Numbered from the stretch's first letter, positions 43,343 to 53,508 are shown. The stretch is 64,000 nucleotides of DNA from Massilia sp. Root418 (GCF_001425265.1 NZ_LMEC01000020.1:830707-894706); one strand, 5' to 3'. Made by a program: numbers and translations. The notes: a model not told the origin generated them from the sequence alone.

Positions 43343-46000
43343 TTGACGAGATCCGATAACCCAGTCCGGCACGTCCTGCGCAAAGTGTACCGGGTGGTGC
43401 TGCTGCCCGCGTTTGCCCTCGGCCTGCTGATATCCATGTGGGGGGCCGTGGCTTACCAGGTCAACCAGGAATACCACAGCGCCCGCCACGAGGCGGTGCT
43501 GCATAGCCAGACCCTGGCGCGCACGCTGGCCGAGCACACCAGCCACCTGCTGCGCCAGACCGAACATGCCACCCAGCTGTTCAAGCTCAAATACGAGGAA
43601 ACCGGCGGCGCGCTGCGCCTGGCGGAGTTCACCCGCAGGGGCGGCCTGCTCGATTCGCTCATGCCCTCGCGCCTGGACCTGCCGATCGCCCTGTATCTGC
43701 CCGACGGCACGCTGCTGGAAAGCCGCAACGGCTTTTTCAACCACAGCATCGCCAACGATGCCGTGTTCAAGATGCTGACGCTGGCGAAGGACGACGCGGC
43801 GCTGGCCTCCAATCCCATGGTGGAACCGGTGACGAAGAAGTGGCAAATCCAGATTGCGCGGCGCCTGAACGACGACAAGGGCGAGTTCGCCGGCGCGGTG
43901 GTGCTGATGGTGGACCCGGCCTATTTCGTGGAGGATTACGACCGCCTGCACGTGGAGCCGAAAGGCCTGGTGATGCTGGTGAGCCGCGACACCGGCCTGG
44001 CCATCGGCCGCATCGAGGAACACCTGTACATCACCGACACCATCGACTTCACCACCACCACCACCGACGCCTACGGCAGCGCCGACGAACTGACGCTCAA
44101 GCAGCCGCTCGACGGCGTGGACCGCATCTACAGCTACCGCGACCTGCCGCGCTATTCCCTGACGGCCGTGGTGGGCAACACCGTCAGCTCGGCGCTGGCG
44201 CGCTTCGAGCGCCAGCGCCGCATCTACTTCGTGCTGGCCGGCGTGGCCACGGTGCTGGTGGTGGGGTTCGCCGCGCTGCTGATGCAGCAAAGCGAACGCC
44301 TGCGGCGCAGCATGAACGCGGCCAACGAGGCGCGGCAAAAGCTGCGCGCGGCCGCCGACGCCAGCCTGGACGCGGTATTCCTGCTCAAGGCCTGCCGCTC
44401 GCCGGGGCGCGGCGACGTGGTCGATTTCACGCTGGTGGACGTCAACGAGCGCGGCGCGCGCATGCTGGAGCTGCCGCGCGACACGCTGCTGGGCCAGCGC
44501 ATCGGCGAGCTGGTGCCGATGTGGCGCAGCGAAGGCTTCATCGACAAGTACCGCACGGTGATGGAAACCGGCCAGCCGCTGGAAGAGGAATTCGAAACGC
44601 GCAACCTGCCCGGCGAGCCGCGCTGGCTGCGGCACCAGATCGTGGCGATCGACGACGGCGTGACCGTCACCACCCGCAACATCACCTCGCGCAAGCGCGA
44701 CGAGCTGAAGATGCGCCAAAACCAGGCGGAGCTGGCGGCGGTCAACGACGCCTCGCCGCTGGGCCTGATCCGCGCCGACGCCAACGGCCATTGCACCTAT
44801 GTGAACCGCACGTTCGAGGCCATCACCGGGCTGACGCGCGAGCAGGCGCTGGGCGACGCATGGATGGCCGCGGTGCACCCCACCGACCGCGACGTGCTGC
44901 GCGCGGCGCTGCGGCACCTGCGGGAAACGCTCAAGCCCTTCCAGGACACGCTGCGCTGCGTGCACCCGGACGGCACCATCGTGTGGACCTCGATGAAGGT
45001 GGCGCCCATCATCATCGACGCCCGCATCGACGGCTTCGTCGGCACGCTGGACGACATCACGCTGATGCGCAAATCGGTGATGGCGCTGCGCGAGAGCGAA
45101 GCGCGCCTGCGCACCATCGCCGACACGCTGCCGGCCATGATCGCCTACGTCGACGAGGAAGAGGTGTACCGCTTCAACAACCGGGCCTACGAGCGCGAAT
45201 TCAGCCAGTCCGGCATGGAGGTGATGGGCAAGACCATCCGCGAAACGGTGGGCGAGCAGCGCTACCAGTACCTGCAGCCCTACATCCAGCGCGCGCTGGC
45301 CGGCGAAACCCTGTCCTTCGAGGAGGACGACGACAACCATGGCCTGGTGCGCAGCTTCGAGGTGATCTACATCCCCCAGTTCGACGAGGGCGGCTACAGC
45401 GTGGTCGGCTTCCACGTGATGCGGCAGGACATCACGGCGCAAAAGCGCGAGAAACAGCGCCTGCTCAAGCTGTCGCAGATCGACGCCCTGACCGGCCTGA
45501 CCAACCGCGCCGGCTTCCTGCAGGAGCTGAACAACGCCATGGCCGCCAGCCGCGACAACGGCACCCTGATGGCGGTGATGTACATGGACATCGACCGCTT
45601 CAAGCCGGTCAACGACACCTATGGCCACAGCGTGGGCGATGCGCTGCTGAAGGTGTTCTCGGCGCGCCTGACGCACGCCATGCGCGCCAGCGACACCATC
45701 GCGCGCCTGGGCGGGGACGAATTCACCATCATCGTGGAACGCCTGGCACGCGCGGAGGACGCGGAAAACCTGGCGGCCAAGATCGTCACCACCATGCAGG
45801 CCCCGTTCGAGCTCGATACGGCCACGGTGTCGGTGTCGACCAGCATCGGCCTGACCTACTACCAGGGCGAGGACGTGACCCCGGCCGAACTGCTGAACCG
45901 GGCCGACATGCTGCTGTACCGCGCCAAGCAGGCCGGCCGCAACACCTACCGCGCCGGCGGCCCGGTGGCCGAGGCGCTGGCCGCCTCCAGTGCGGCCTGA
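43343..46000 (+). CDS. Membrane-bound PAS/GGDEF diguanylate cyclase
   Basis: A protein of about 885 residues. A first membrane helix (VVLLPAFALGLLISMWGAVAY) and a second (about 330 residues in, FVLAGVATVLVVGFAALL) flank a periplasmic sensor resembling a dCache domain. Three PAS domains follow, then a GGDEF domain with an intact RLGGDEFTII and an RASD inhibitory-site motif five residues before it. It should make c-di-GMP with product feedback. The TTG start at 43343 has AAGGCG upstream; an in-frame TTG at 43241 would extend the N-terminus. No EAL domain is attached. Confidence 0.88.
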   Translation: MTRSDNPVRHVLRKVYRVVLLPAFALGLLISMWGAVAYQVNQEYHSARHEAVLHSQTLARTLAEHTSHLLRQTEHATQLFKLKYEETGGALRLAEFTRRGGLLDSLMPSRLDLPIALYLPDGTLLESRNGFFNHSIANDAVFKMLTLAKDDAALASNPMVEPVTKKWQIQIARRLNDDKGEFAGAVVLMVDPAYFVEDYDRLHVEPKGLVMLVSRDTGLAIGRIEEHLYITDTIDFTTTTTDAYGSADELTLKQPLDGVDRIYSYRDLPRYSLTAVVGNTVSSALARFERQRRIYFVLAGVATVLVVGFAALLMQQSERLRRSMNAANEARQKLRAAADASLDAVFLLKACRSPGRGDVVDFTLVDVNERGARMLELPRDTLLGQRIGELVPMWRSEGFIDKYRTVMETGQPLEEEFETRNLPGEPRWLRHQIVAIDDGVTVTTRNITSRKRDELKMRQNQAELAAVNDASPLGLIRADANGHCTYVNRTFEAITGLTREQALGDAWMAAVHPTDRDVLRAALRHLRETLKPFQDTLRCVHPDGTIVWTSMKVAPIIIDARIDGFVGTLDDITLMRKSVMALRESEARLRTIADTLPAMIAYVDEEEVYRFNNRAYEREFSQSGMEVMGKTIRETVGEQRYQYLQPYIQRALAGETLSFEEDDDNHGLVRSFEVIYIPQFDEGGYSVVGFHVMRQDITAQKREKQRLLKLSQIDALTGLTNRAGFLQELNNAMAASRDNGTLMAVMYMDIDRFKPVNDTYGHSVGDALLKVFSARLTHAMRASDTIARLGGDEFTIIVERLARAEDAENLAAKIVTTMQAPFELDTATVSVSTSIGLTYYQGEDVTPAELLNRADMLLYRAKQAGRNTYRAGGPVAEALAASSAA

Positions 46001-46124
46001 GCGCCGCATGGAGATCCGTCAACGCGGCCCGGGCCAACTTAGGCTATATTGAGCGTTTTCCCCAACCGTATTCACCAAGCGCGTTCCGCTTTACGTTCCG
46101 CTTTACCCATTATCCTGGCAATCC

Positions 46125-47411
46125 ATGCGTCTGCTGCACACCTCCGACTGGCATCTGGGCCAGTCGCTCCACAATTTCGAACGCACCTACGAGCACCAAT
46201 GCTTCCTCGACTGGCTGCTGGACACCATCGTGGCCGAGCAGGCCGACGCGCTGCTGATCGCCGGCGACGTGTTCGACAACGCCAATCCCTCGTCCGCATC
46301 GCAGCGCCAGCTTTACCGCTTCCTGCAGCAGGCCAGGGCGCGCGCGCCGCAGCTGGACCTGGTGATCATCGCCGGCAACCACGATTCGCCGGGCCGCCTT
46401 GAGGCCCCCGGCCCGCTGCTCGAAGCGCATGGCACGCAGGTGATCGGCAGCGTGCCGCGCAACGCCGACGGCGCCATCGACGTGGAACGCCTGGTGCTGC
46501 CGCTGACGGGCAAGAGCGGCGCGGTGGAAGCCTGGTGCCTGGCAGTGCCCTTCCTGCGCCCCGGCGACGTGCCGCGCCCGGAGGCCGCGGGCCCGGACGC
46601 GCCGGACCCGTACCTGGCCGGCATCGCCCTGCTCTACCAGCAGGCGTTCGCCGTGGCGCAGGCGCGCCGCCAGCCCGGCCAGGCCATCGTCGCCATGGGC
46701 CACTGCCACATGGTGGACGGCCAGATGTCGAACGACTCCGAACGCCGCATCGTCATCGGCGGCACCGAGATGCTGCCCGCCGGGATCTTCGACCCGTCCA
46801 TCGCCTACGCCGCACTGGGCCACCTGCATCTGGCGCAGACGGTCGGCAGGCAGGAGCGCATCCGCTATTGCGGCAGCCCGATCCCGCTGTCGTTCGCCGA
46901 AGTGGGCTACCGCCACCAGATCCTGCGCATCGACATCGCCGCCGGCGCAACCGAAGGCGGCGCCGGTGTGGGCGCCGGTGTAAGCACCAACGTGAGCGCC
47001 ACTGTGAGCGCCATTGCAGTGCCGCGTGCCGTCGAACTGATGCGGGTGCCGGCCAAGCCGGCCCCGCTGGAACTGGTGCTGGAACAGCTGGCCGCGCTGC
47101 CGGCCGAAACAGCGCTGCCGCCCGACGCCCATCCCTTCCTGGAGGTGCGGGTGCTGCTGGACGCGCCGCAGCCCGGCATGCGCGCGCGCGTGGAAGCCGC
47201 GCTGGAAGGCAAGCCGGTGCGGCTGGCGAAAATCGAAACCTCCTCGCCCAACCGCGCGCCCTCGCTGGACGACGCCGCGCTGACGCTGGACCAGCTGGGC
47301 AAGCTGCAGCCGGACGACATCTTCAAGCGCCTGTACCGGCAGCGTTTCGGCAACGACGCCCCGGCCGAGCAACTGAGCGCCTTTGCCGAGCTGATGCTGC
47401 CCGGCGCCTGA
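46125..47411 (+). CDS. sbcD: Exonuclease subunit SbcD
   Basis: A 428-residue Mre11-type nuclease. The metal-binding motifs are intact: LHTSDWHLGQSL at the start, LIAGDVFDN near 45-55, IIAGNHDSPGRL near 85-95, MGHCHM near residue 190, and GHLHLAQTV near 230. With SbcC it cleaves hairpins and protein-blocked ends. The C-terminal part has a short low-complexity insert (GVGAGVSTNVSATVSA). It is followed 13 bases later by sbcC on the same strand, the normal operon. Confidence 0.95.
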   Translation: MRLLHTSDWHLGQSLHNFERTYEHQCFLDWLLDTIVAEQADALLIAGDVFDNANPSSASQRQLYRFLQQARARAPQLDLVIIAGNHDSPGRLEAPGPLLEAHGTQVIGSVPRNADGAIDVERLVLPLTGKSGAVEAWCLAVPFLRPGDVPRPEAAGPDAPDPYLAGIALLYQQAFAVAQARRQPGQAIVAMGHCHMVDGQMSNDSERRIVIGGTEMLPAGIFDPSIAYAALGHLHLAQTVGRQERIRYCGSPIPLSFAEVGYRHQILRIDIAAGATEGGAGVGAGVSTNVSATVSAIAVPRAVELMRVPAKPAPLELVLEQLAALPAETALPPDAHPFLEVRVLLDAPQPGMRARVEAALEGKPVRLAKIETSSPNRAPSLDDAALTLDQLGKLQPDDIFKRLYRQRFGNDAPAEQLSAFAELMLPGA

Positions 47412-47424
47412 ACCAAGAACATCT

Positions 47425-50400
47425 ATGCGTATCCTGAGAATCGGCGGTAAAAACCTGGCCTCGCTGGCCGGAGAATTCAGTGTGGACTTTGAACAGGAAC
47501 CGCTGGCCTCCACCGGCCTGTTCGCCATCAGCGGCCCCACCGGCGCCGGCAAGAGCACCCTGCTGGACGCGCTCTGCCTGGCCCTTTACGATGCCACCCC
47601 GCGCCTGCTGAAGGCGCTGGGCCGCAGCATGCTGCCGGACGTGGGTGCCGAAACAGTGACCACGCAGGATACGCGCAACCTGCTGCGCCGGGGGACAGCC
47701 GAAGGCTATGCGGAAGTCGATTTCGTCGGCAGCGACAACCAGCGCTACCGCGCCCGCTGGAGCGTGCGCCGCTCGCGCAACAAGGCCGAAGGCGCGCTGC
47801 AGCCTACCGCGATGGGTTTGCAGCAGCTGCCCGCGCTGCTGCCGGTGGGCGGCACCAAGACCGAAGTAAAGGCGGAAATCGAAAAACGCATCGGCCTGTC
47901 GTTCGAGCAGTTCACGCGCGCCGTGCTGCTGGCGCAAAACGAGTTCGCCACCTTCCTGAAGGCCGACGACAACGAACGTGGCGAGCTGCTCGAAACGCTG
48001 ACCGGCAGCGCCATCTACAGCGAGATTTCGATGCGCGCCTTCGAGCGCGCCAAGCTGGAACTGGCGGCATTGCAGCGCCTGACCGGCCGCCTGGCGGACC
48101 AGAAGCCGCTCAGCGGCGACGAGCGCGCCGCGCTGGAAGCGCAAAGCGGCGAGGCCGACGCGGCGGTGGCCGGGCTGGACGCGCAGAAGGCGGGACTGGA
48201 GCAGGAACTGCGCTGGCATCAGCAGGCGCAAAGGCTGGAACAAGGCGAGCTGCAAGCGAGGCAGGCCTTGCAGGAACGCCTGGCAGAAGCCGATGCGGCC
48301 GCGCCGCGCCGCGCCGTGCTGCAGCGGCTGGACGCGGTGCAGCCAGCCCGTCCGCTGGCTGGCGACGTGACGCGCATCGAAGACGACATCGTGGCCGGGC
48401 AGGCCGCGCTGGCGGCGCGCAAGGCGGAAGCGGAACAGGCGCTGCAGGCGCAGGCCCATGCCGCCGCCGCCCTGCAGCAGGCCGAGGCCCTGGTGGCGGA
48501 AGCCGAAGCGGCGCAGCGCAATGCCGGCCCGCAGCTGGACCAGGCCAAAGCGCTGGACGCGCGCATCGAAGCCATGCTGCCGGCGCACCGGCAGGCCAGC
48601 GCCGCCCTGGAAACGGCCAGCCAGGCCGACAAGGCGGCCCGCAGCGCACTGCAGAACAAGCAGAGCGAACACCGCCAGCTCACCGCCGCGCAGGAGCACG
48701 GCGCCGCGTGGCTGGCGCGCCACCAGCAATGGCAGGCGCTGGCCGAATCCTGGCAGCGCTGGGACGTGCTGTTCGTGCAGGCCGGCCAGGCCGCCTCGCA
48801 GGCCGAGAAGCACAGCTACGCGCTGGCGGCCGTGCAGCGGCAAGCCGCCCACCACCGCGACGAGGAAGCGCGCGCCACGGCCAGCCTCGCCGGTGCCAGC
48901 GAGCGCCTGCAGGCGCTGGAGGCGCAGCGCCAGCAAGCCATCGCCGCGCTGGCGTCCTTCGATGCGGACGGCATGCATGCGCGGCGCCGCGCGCTGGAAC
49001 AGCGGCGCGACCTGCTCGTCACCGGAGAGAAGGCGTGGTCCGAACTGGACGCGCGGCAGCAGCGCAAGGCGCAGCTGGACGGTGAAGCGGCGCAGCAGCA
49101 GCGCGGCAAGGAAGCGGCAGAGAAGCACCTGGCCGAGGCCCAGCAGCACCATGCGGTGCTGATGGCGACCTTCGGCCAGGCCGAGCGCTCGCTGAAGCTG
49201 GCCGAGGCGGCGTGCGCGGAAAGCGTCGAAACGCTGCGCGCCACGCTGCAGGACGGCCTGCCCTGCCCGGTCTGCGGCGCGGATGAACATCCCTACCGCC
49301 ACGACGACGGCGCGCTCGCCGCCATGCACGCCAGCCTGCAGGCTGAAGTGACGCATTGCCGCGAGCAGCTGCAAAAGAATATCGAGCAGCAGACCCGCCA
49401 GCGCACCACGGCGCAAAACAGCGTGGAGCGCCTGGCCGTGCTGGGCGCCGAGCAGCACATACTGGCCGGCGCGCTGGACCGCGCCGGCGCCGCCTGGGAA
49501 GCGCACCCGCTGGCGCGCGAGGCGGCCTCGCACGCCGTTGCCGGCAGCGCCCTGCCTGATCCGGACGGCCCCGCGCACGGCCTCGCAGCGTGGTTCGCCG
49601 CCGAGCTGACGTCAACGCGCGAAGCGCTGCAATTGATCGACCAGCAGGAACTCGCGCTGCGCCGCGCCGGCGCCGCGCGCGACCAGGCGCAGCAAGCCTG
49701 CGACACCGCAGCCGCCGAACACGCGCGCCTGCACGCCACGGCCGCCGCCGCGCAGGCCGCGCTGGCGCAGTCGAACGCCGAATTCCAGGCGCTGGAGGGC
49801 AAGCGCATCGAGGTGGCGCTGCAGCTGAGCGGCCTGCTGGACGAGCTGGATGCCGCCTTCAGCAGCATCGACCTGCCCAACGAAGGCTGGAAAGATGAAT
49901 GGAAGGCCGGCCCCGCGCGCTTCCACGAAGCGCGCCGCGCCGAAGCCAAGCAGTGGCAAACCCACCGCACCCAGCTCGACGAACGCGCCAGCGCCTTCGC
50001 CGCGCTGGACGCCGAACTGCACGCGCTGGCCGCCGCCCAAGCCAAGACCGGCAGCGACGCCGACGCCGCCCGCAGCGCTTTCAACACCGCCGAAGCCGGG
50101 CTGCACGCCATGCAGGAACAGCGTATGGCGCTGTGGGGCGGCAAGGAAGTGCGCGACGTGGAAGCCCAGCTGCAAGCGGCCATCGGCTCTGCGCGTGCCC
50201 GCCATGCGGCGCAGCTGCAGGCGAGCCAGCATGCCGCGCAACAGCAGGTGCGCGCCGAAGAAGCGGTCGCCCAATCCGGCAGCCGCCTGGCAGCCCTGCA
50301 CGCCGCCGCCGAAACCGCCGCCACCCGCCTGGCCGGCTGGCTGGAAGCGTTCAACCGCGACCAGCCCGCGCGCGCAGCCGGCCATGGCGCCGGTCCCGGC

Positions 50401-51405
50401 ACGGCGGAGGACCGCACATCGCCCATCGAGGCCGACGCCAGCCACCGCAGCGCAACGCCGGACGACGACCTGTTTGCCGCCAGCGCAATGACACCGGATC
50501 ACACGCCGGACCATGCGCCGGACCAGCCACCGGACGATCCGCAGCCGCCCACCCTGACGCTGGCGGAGCTGCTCGCGCTGCTGGCCTGCCCGGCCGAAGC
50601 CATCCGCACCGAACGCGAAGCCCTGCAGGCGCTGGACCACGCCGCCGCCACCGCTGCCACCGTGCTGAAGGAACGCCAGCTGCAGTGCCGCCAGCACGCC
50701 GACAGCGCGCCGGCCAACAGCGCCCATACCATGGACACCCTGGCCCAAGCGCTGGACACCCTGGCGGCCGAACGCAAGCAGGCCCACGACCTGGCCGCCG
50801 CGCACCGCCTCGGCATCGCGCAAGACGACGACAAGCGCCGGCGCGCGCACGCCATGCTGGCCGAGATTGAACAGCAAGAAGCCATCGAACAGCGCTGGGC
50901 GCGCCTGAGTGAGCTGATCGGCTCGGCCGACGGCAAAAAGTTCCGCAACTACGCCCAGCAGTTCACGCTGGATGTGCTGCTCGGTTACGCCAACGCCCAC
51001 CTGAGCCACCTGGCGCGGCGCTACCAGCTCGAACGCATCAACAACAGCAACGGCCCTTCGCTGGGCCTGCTGGTGCGCGACCAGGACATGGGCGGCGAAA
51101 TGCGCTCGGTGCACTCGCTTTCCGGCGGCGAATCCTTCCTGGTGTCGCTGGCGCTCGCGCTGGGACTGGCGTCGCTGTCGTCCAACCGCGTGCGGGTGGA
51201 ATCGCTGTTCATCGACGAAGGCTTCGGCAGCCTGGACGCCGAGACGCTGCGCGTGGCCATGGACGCGCTGGACGGCCTGCAAGCCATGGGCCGCAAGGTG
51301 GGCGTCATCTCCCACGTGCAGGAAATGACGGAACGAATCTCCACCCGCATACTGGTGCAACCCTCTGCGGGCGGCAAAAGCGTGGTATCAGTGCAAGGAT
51401 CCTGA
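47425..51405 (+). CDS. sbcC: Exonuclease subunit SbcC (SMC-like ATPase)
   Basis: A 1326-residue Rad50-type ATPase. Walker A is SGPTGAGKSTLLDALCLALYD near residue 36; the signature LSGGESFLVSLALALG and Walker B FIDEGFGSLDAE lie near the C-terminus. Long Ala/Glu-rich coiled coils flank the zinc hook LPCPVCGADEHPY (about residue 612). It is longer than E. coli SbcC (1048 residues), partly because of an Asp/Pro/His-rich insert at about residues 990-1040. Partner of SbcD in hairpin and double-strand-end processing. Confidence 0.95.
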   Translation: MRILRIGGKNLASLAGEFSVDFEQEPLASTGLFAISGPTGAGKSTLLDALCLALYDATPRLLKALGRSMLPDVGAETVTTQDTRNLLRRGTAEGYAEVDFVGSDNQRYRARWSVRRSRNKAEGALQPTAMGLQQLPALLPVGGTKTEVKAEIEKRIGLSFEQFTRAVLLAQNEFATFLKADDNERGELLETLTGSAIYSEISMRAFERAKLELAALQRLTGRLADQKPLSGDERAALEAQSGEADAAVAGLDAQKAGLEQELRWHQQAQRLEQGELQARQALQERLAEADAAAPRRAVLQRLDAVQPARPLAGDVTRIEDDIVAGQAALAARKAEAEQALQAQAHAAAALQQAEALVAEAEAAQRNAGPQLDQAKALDARIEAMLPAHRQASAALETASQADKAARSALQNKQSEHRQLTAAQEHGAAWLARHQQWQALAESWQRWDVLFVQAGQAASQAEKHSYALAAVQRQAAHHRDEEARATASLAGASERLQALEAQRQQAIAALASFDADGMHARRRALEQRRDLLVTGEKAWSELDARQQRKAQLDGEAAQQQRGKEAAEKHLAEAQQHHAVLMATFGQAERSLKLAEAACAESVETLRATLQDGLPCPVCGADEHPYRHDDGALAAMHASLQAEVTHCREQLQKNIEQQTRQRTTAQNSVERLAVLGAEQHILAGALDRAGAAWEAHPLAREAASHAVAGSALPDPDGPAHGLAAWFAAELTSTREALQLIDQQELALRRAGAARDQAQQACDTAAAEHARLHATAAAAQAALAQSNAEFQALEGKRIEVALQLSGLLDELDAAFSSIDLPNEGWKDEWKAGPARFHEARRAEAKQWQTHRTQLDERASAFAALDAELHALAAAQAKTGSDADAARSAFNTAEAGLHAMQEQRMALWGGKEVRDVEAQLQAAIGSARARHAAQLQASQHAAQQQVRAEEAVAQSGSRLAALHAAAETAATRLAGWLEAFNRDQPARAAGHGAGPGTAEDRTSPIEADASHRSATPDDDLFAASAMTPDHTPDHAPDQPPDDPQPPTLTLAELLALLACPAEAIRTEREALQALDHAAATAATVLKERQLQCRQHADSAPANSAHTMDTLAQALDTLAAERKQAHDLAAAHRLGIAQDDDKRRRAHAMLAEIEQQEAIEQRWARLSELIGSADGKKFRNYAQQFTLDVLLGYANAHLSHLARRYQLERINNSNGPSLGLLVRDQDMGGEMRSVHSLSGGESFLVSLALALGLASLSSNRVRVESLFIDEGFGSLDAETLRVAMDALDGLQAMGRKVGVISHVQEMTERISTRILVQPSAGGKSVVSVQGS

Positions 51406-51442
51406 GCGGAGGCAGCGGGCTGCCAACGGATGCTGCCGTGTG

Positions 51443-51598
51443 CTAACGCACCGGCAGCTCGCCCCGCTCCACCTTTACCATATCCCAGCCCAGCTCACGC
51501 CGGATCTGCTGCGGGTCGGGCGGCGGACGGCGCTCCACCAGCTTGGTCTGCAACCACTGGCGGACAGCTTCCTTCGTAGGTTGTTTCTTCTGATCCAC
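51443..51598 (-). CDS. Small conserved-looking protein of unknown function
   Basis: A 51-residue protein starting from a GTG at 51598 that has AGAGG 7 bases upstream. It is basic and Pro-rich in the middle (RRPPPDPQQIRRELGWDM). I do not recognise the family. It runs against sbcC and lies between it and the SprA-like gene. The clear ribosome-binding site and sensible composition support it, but the assignment is tentative. Confidence 0.5.
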   Translation of the reverse strand: MDQKKQPTKEAVRQWLQTKLVERRPPPDPQQIRRELGWDMVKVERGELPVR

Positions 51599-51714
51599 GG
51601 CTAGCCTCTTTAAGCAACGTTCGGATACTTGTTCAACGCGGCCCGGCCCATTCAGTTGACGGCGCCGGACCGAATACAACACTTTGTTACGCTTTTTGCT
51701 AACATGGCGTGACC

Positions 51715-52167
51715 ATGAGCATCAGCGCCCTCTCCCCCGGAGCCAGTGCGGCCGCGCCAGCCAGCGCGCAGGCCAGGGTGCAGCTCACGCCGGAACAACT
51801 GGCGCAGATCGAAAAACTCAAGCAGCGCGACACCGAGGTGCGCCAGCACGAACTGGCCCACCTCTCCGCCGCCGGCGGCCTGGCCACGTCCGGCCCCAGC
51901 TACACCTACCAGCGCGGCCCGAACGGGGTCAGCTACGCGGTGGGCGGTGAAGTGAACATCGACACCTCGCCCGGCGCCACGCCGCAAGAAACCATCGCCC
52001 GCGCCCGCACCATCCAGGCCGCCGCGCTGGCGCCGGCCGAACCCTCTGGCGCCGACCGCGCCGTGGCAGCCCGGGCCCAGCAGCTGGAACAGCAGGCGCG
52101 TGCCGAACTGGCGCAGGCTTATGCGCCCGCCGCAACGGCCAGGGCCACGGTCGACGTCTACGCATGA
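51715..52167 (+). CDS. SprA-like putative metalloprotease
   Basis: A 150-residue protein of the SprA-related (PF12118) family. It has an HExxH zinc-protease motif, HELAH (residues 45-49), followed by the family block GPSYTYQRGPNGVSYAVGGE. The N-terminal 25 residues and the C-terminus are Ala-rich. Activity is inferred from the motif; substrates are unknown. The ATG at 51715 was chosen over a GTG two codons earlier. It precedes a zinc-ribbon-like small protein on the same strand. Confidence 0.75.
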   Translation: MSISALSPGASAAAPASAQARVQLTPEQLAQIEKLKQRDTEVRQHELAHLSAAGGLATSGPSYTYQRGPNGVSYAVGGEVNIDTSPGATPQETIARARTIQAAALAPAEPSGADRAVAARAQQLEQQARAELAQAYAPAATARATVDVYA

Positions 52168-52211
52168 TGCTAAAATCTCTCCTTTGCCGCCCCTTTTCCA
52201 AGAGCCTCACC

Positions 52212-52424
52212 ATGCTGAAAGCCCCACGTACGCTGACTTTTAAATGCGTAAAATGCAATAAATCGGTCCAAGTTTTCCTGCAGAAAGTATCGGCCTGCTC
52301 CCACATCCAGCCTTACCAGGGCATTTGCGCGTGCGGAGAAGTCAAGCGCCACGCCACCGGCCAGAAAGAGGCCGTACAGTCCTACCTGGCCTCGCCGGAC
52401 GGCAGCTGGTCGCACCACCATTAA
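52212..52424 (+). CDS. Small zinc-ribbon-like protein
   Basis: A 70-residue protein with a CVKCNK motif near residue 13 and a CACGEVKRH motif near residue 39, a pattern typical of a small zinc-binding fold. The C-terminus ends with His-rich HHH. No family is recognised. It lies 44 bases after the SprA-like gene. An ATG at 52164 would also give an open frame overlapping that gene, so the start is uncertain. Confidence 0.6.
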   Translation: MLKAPRTLTFKCVKCNKSVQVFLQKVSACSHIQPYQGICACGEVKRHATGQKEAVQSYLASPDGSWSHHH

Positions 52425-52501
52425 TAAAATGCTACCGCCTGGGGCCTAAAGATTTCCGCATTCCTGCCGATAAAACAGGAAACCCGTTAATAGGTGCCGC
52501 A

Positions 52502-53437
52502 ATGTCCAATCTTTCTCCCCTGAGCTCACGCCAGTACCAGCCCGCCAGCCTTCCTGTTGCTAACCAGCAAACGGATAGCAAGAACTTGCGCGCTGGAAAT
52601 TCGTCGTTGCTGGAGAAAGCGCAGAACGACCTGGTGTCCCTGTCCAAGAACGGAATCGACCTGCAGCAGCGCGTCGAATCGCTGGGCAATTCCACCGTGG
52701 ACCTGGCGCAAAACCTGCTCGGCAGTTTCGCCCAGCAAATGTTCGGCGACGCCGGCAAAGGCGCCACCATCTCGTTCGACTCGGTCAGCCTGGAGTCGTC
52801 GTCCAGCTTCGCGGCCGGCGTGCAGCAGAGCCAGGGCGCCAACGGCACCACCAGCGCGGCAGCCTTCAGCCTGACGGAAAGTTCGCATTTCCTCGGCAAA
52901 GGCACCATCACCACCGCAGACGGCCGCAGCTTCGAATTCGAAGTGGAAGTGCAGTACGACTATTCACTGGAAGCGGCCGCCAGCCAGACCACGTCCGGCG
53001 CCGGCGACACCGCAAAGACGCCGCGCTCGGCGGCCGACCCGCTGCCGGCAGTCGAGTTCCCCGACATTAAGTTCCCTGGCAGCCTGCAAGACCTGTTCCG
53101 TCTGTTCGACAAGCCGCTCAAGACCGACGTGGTCCAGGAGAACAAGGACCAGCCGGGCGAACAGCAAAAGCTGGGCACCCTGTCGCTGCGCCTGCTCAAC
53201 CTGGTGAACAGCACCGAACAGCTGGACACCTATGGCCAGCAGCCCGGCAACGGCAAGTCCAAAGCCCTTGCCCACGCCTACGGCACGCAGGAAACGCCGG
53301 TCCCCACCCTGGCCAAGATGCCGGGCAGCGTGCCGCAAGCCGCAGCCGCGCTCGCGGCGGAAAACGCAGCAACGCCAGCTCCGGCGCCAGCGCCGGCCGA
53401 ACCTGCGCCCGCCGATCCGCAAGCGGCCGCAGGCTAA
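52502..53437 (+). CDS. Uncharacterised protein with disordered C-terminus
   Basis: A 311-residue protein with no signal peptide or membrane helix. The middle (about residues 80-170) is rich in Ser, Gly and Ala with beta-like segments (GKGTITTADGRSFEFEVEVQ). A DIKFPGSLQDLFRLFDKPLK segment follows near residue 185, and the last 40 residues are a low-complexity Ala/Pro tail. No family is recognised; the composition is compatible with a secreted or surface-associated protein, but this is only a guess. It follows the zinc-ribbon-like gene by 77 bases. Confidence 0.6.
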   Translation: MSNLSPLSSRQYQPASLPVANQQTDSKNLRAGNSSLLEKAQNDLVSLSKNGIDLQQRVESLGNSTVDLAQNLLGSFAQQMFGDAGKGATISFDSVSLESSSSFAAGVQQSQGANGTTSAAAFSLTESSHFLGKGTITTADGRSFEFEVEVQYDYSLEAAASQTTSGAGDTAKTPRSAADPLPAVEFPDIKFPGSLQDLFRLFDKPLKTDVVQENKDQPGEQQKLGTLSLRLLNLVNSTEQLDTYGQQPGNGKSKALAHAYGTQETPVPTLAKMPGSVPQAAAALAAENAATPAPAPAPAEPAPADPQAAAG

Positions 53438-53508
53438 GCTGCAGCTACGCCGCACCAGCGCTGCATTCACGCTGCTCCCCCATGCCGGGCCGCCCGGCGC
53501 GGCCCGCG

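Noticed and set aside
43307..46009. A 900-codon frame antisense to the diguanylate cyclase
   Set aside because: Antisense artefact of GC-rich codons, His- and Gln-rich with no domain.
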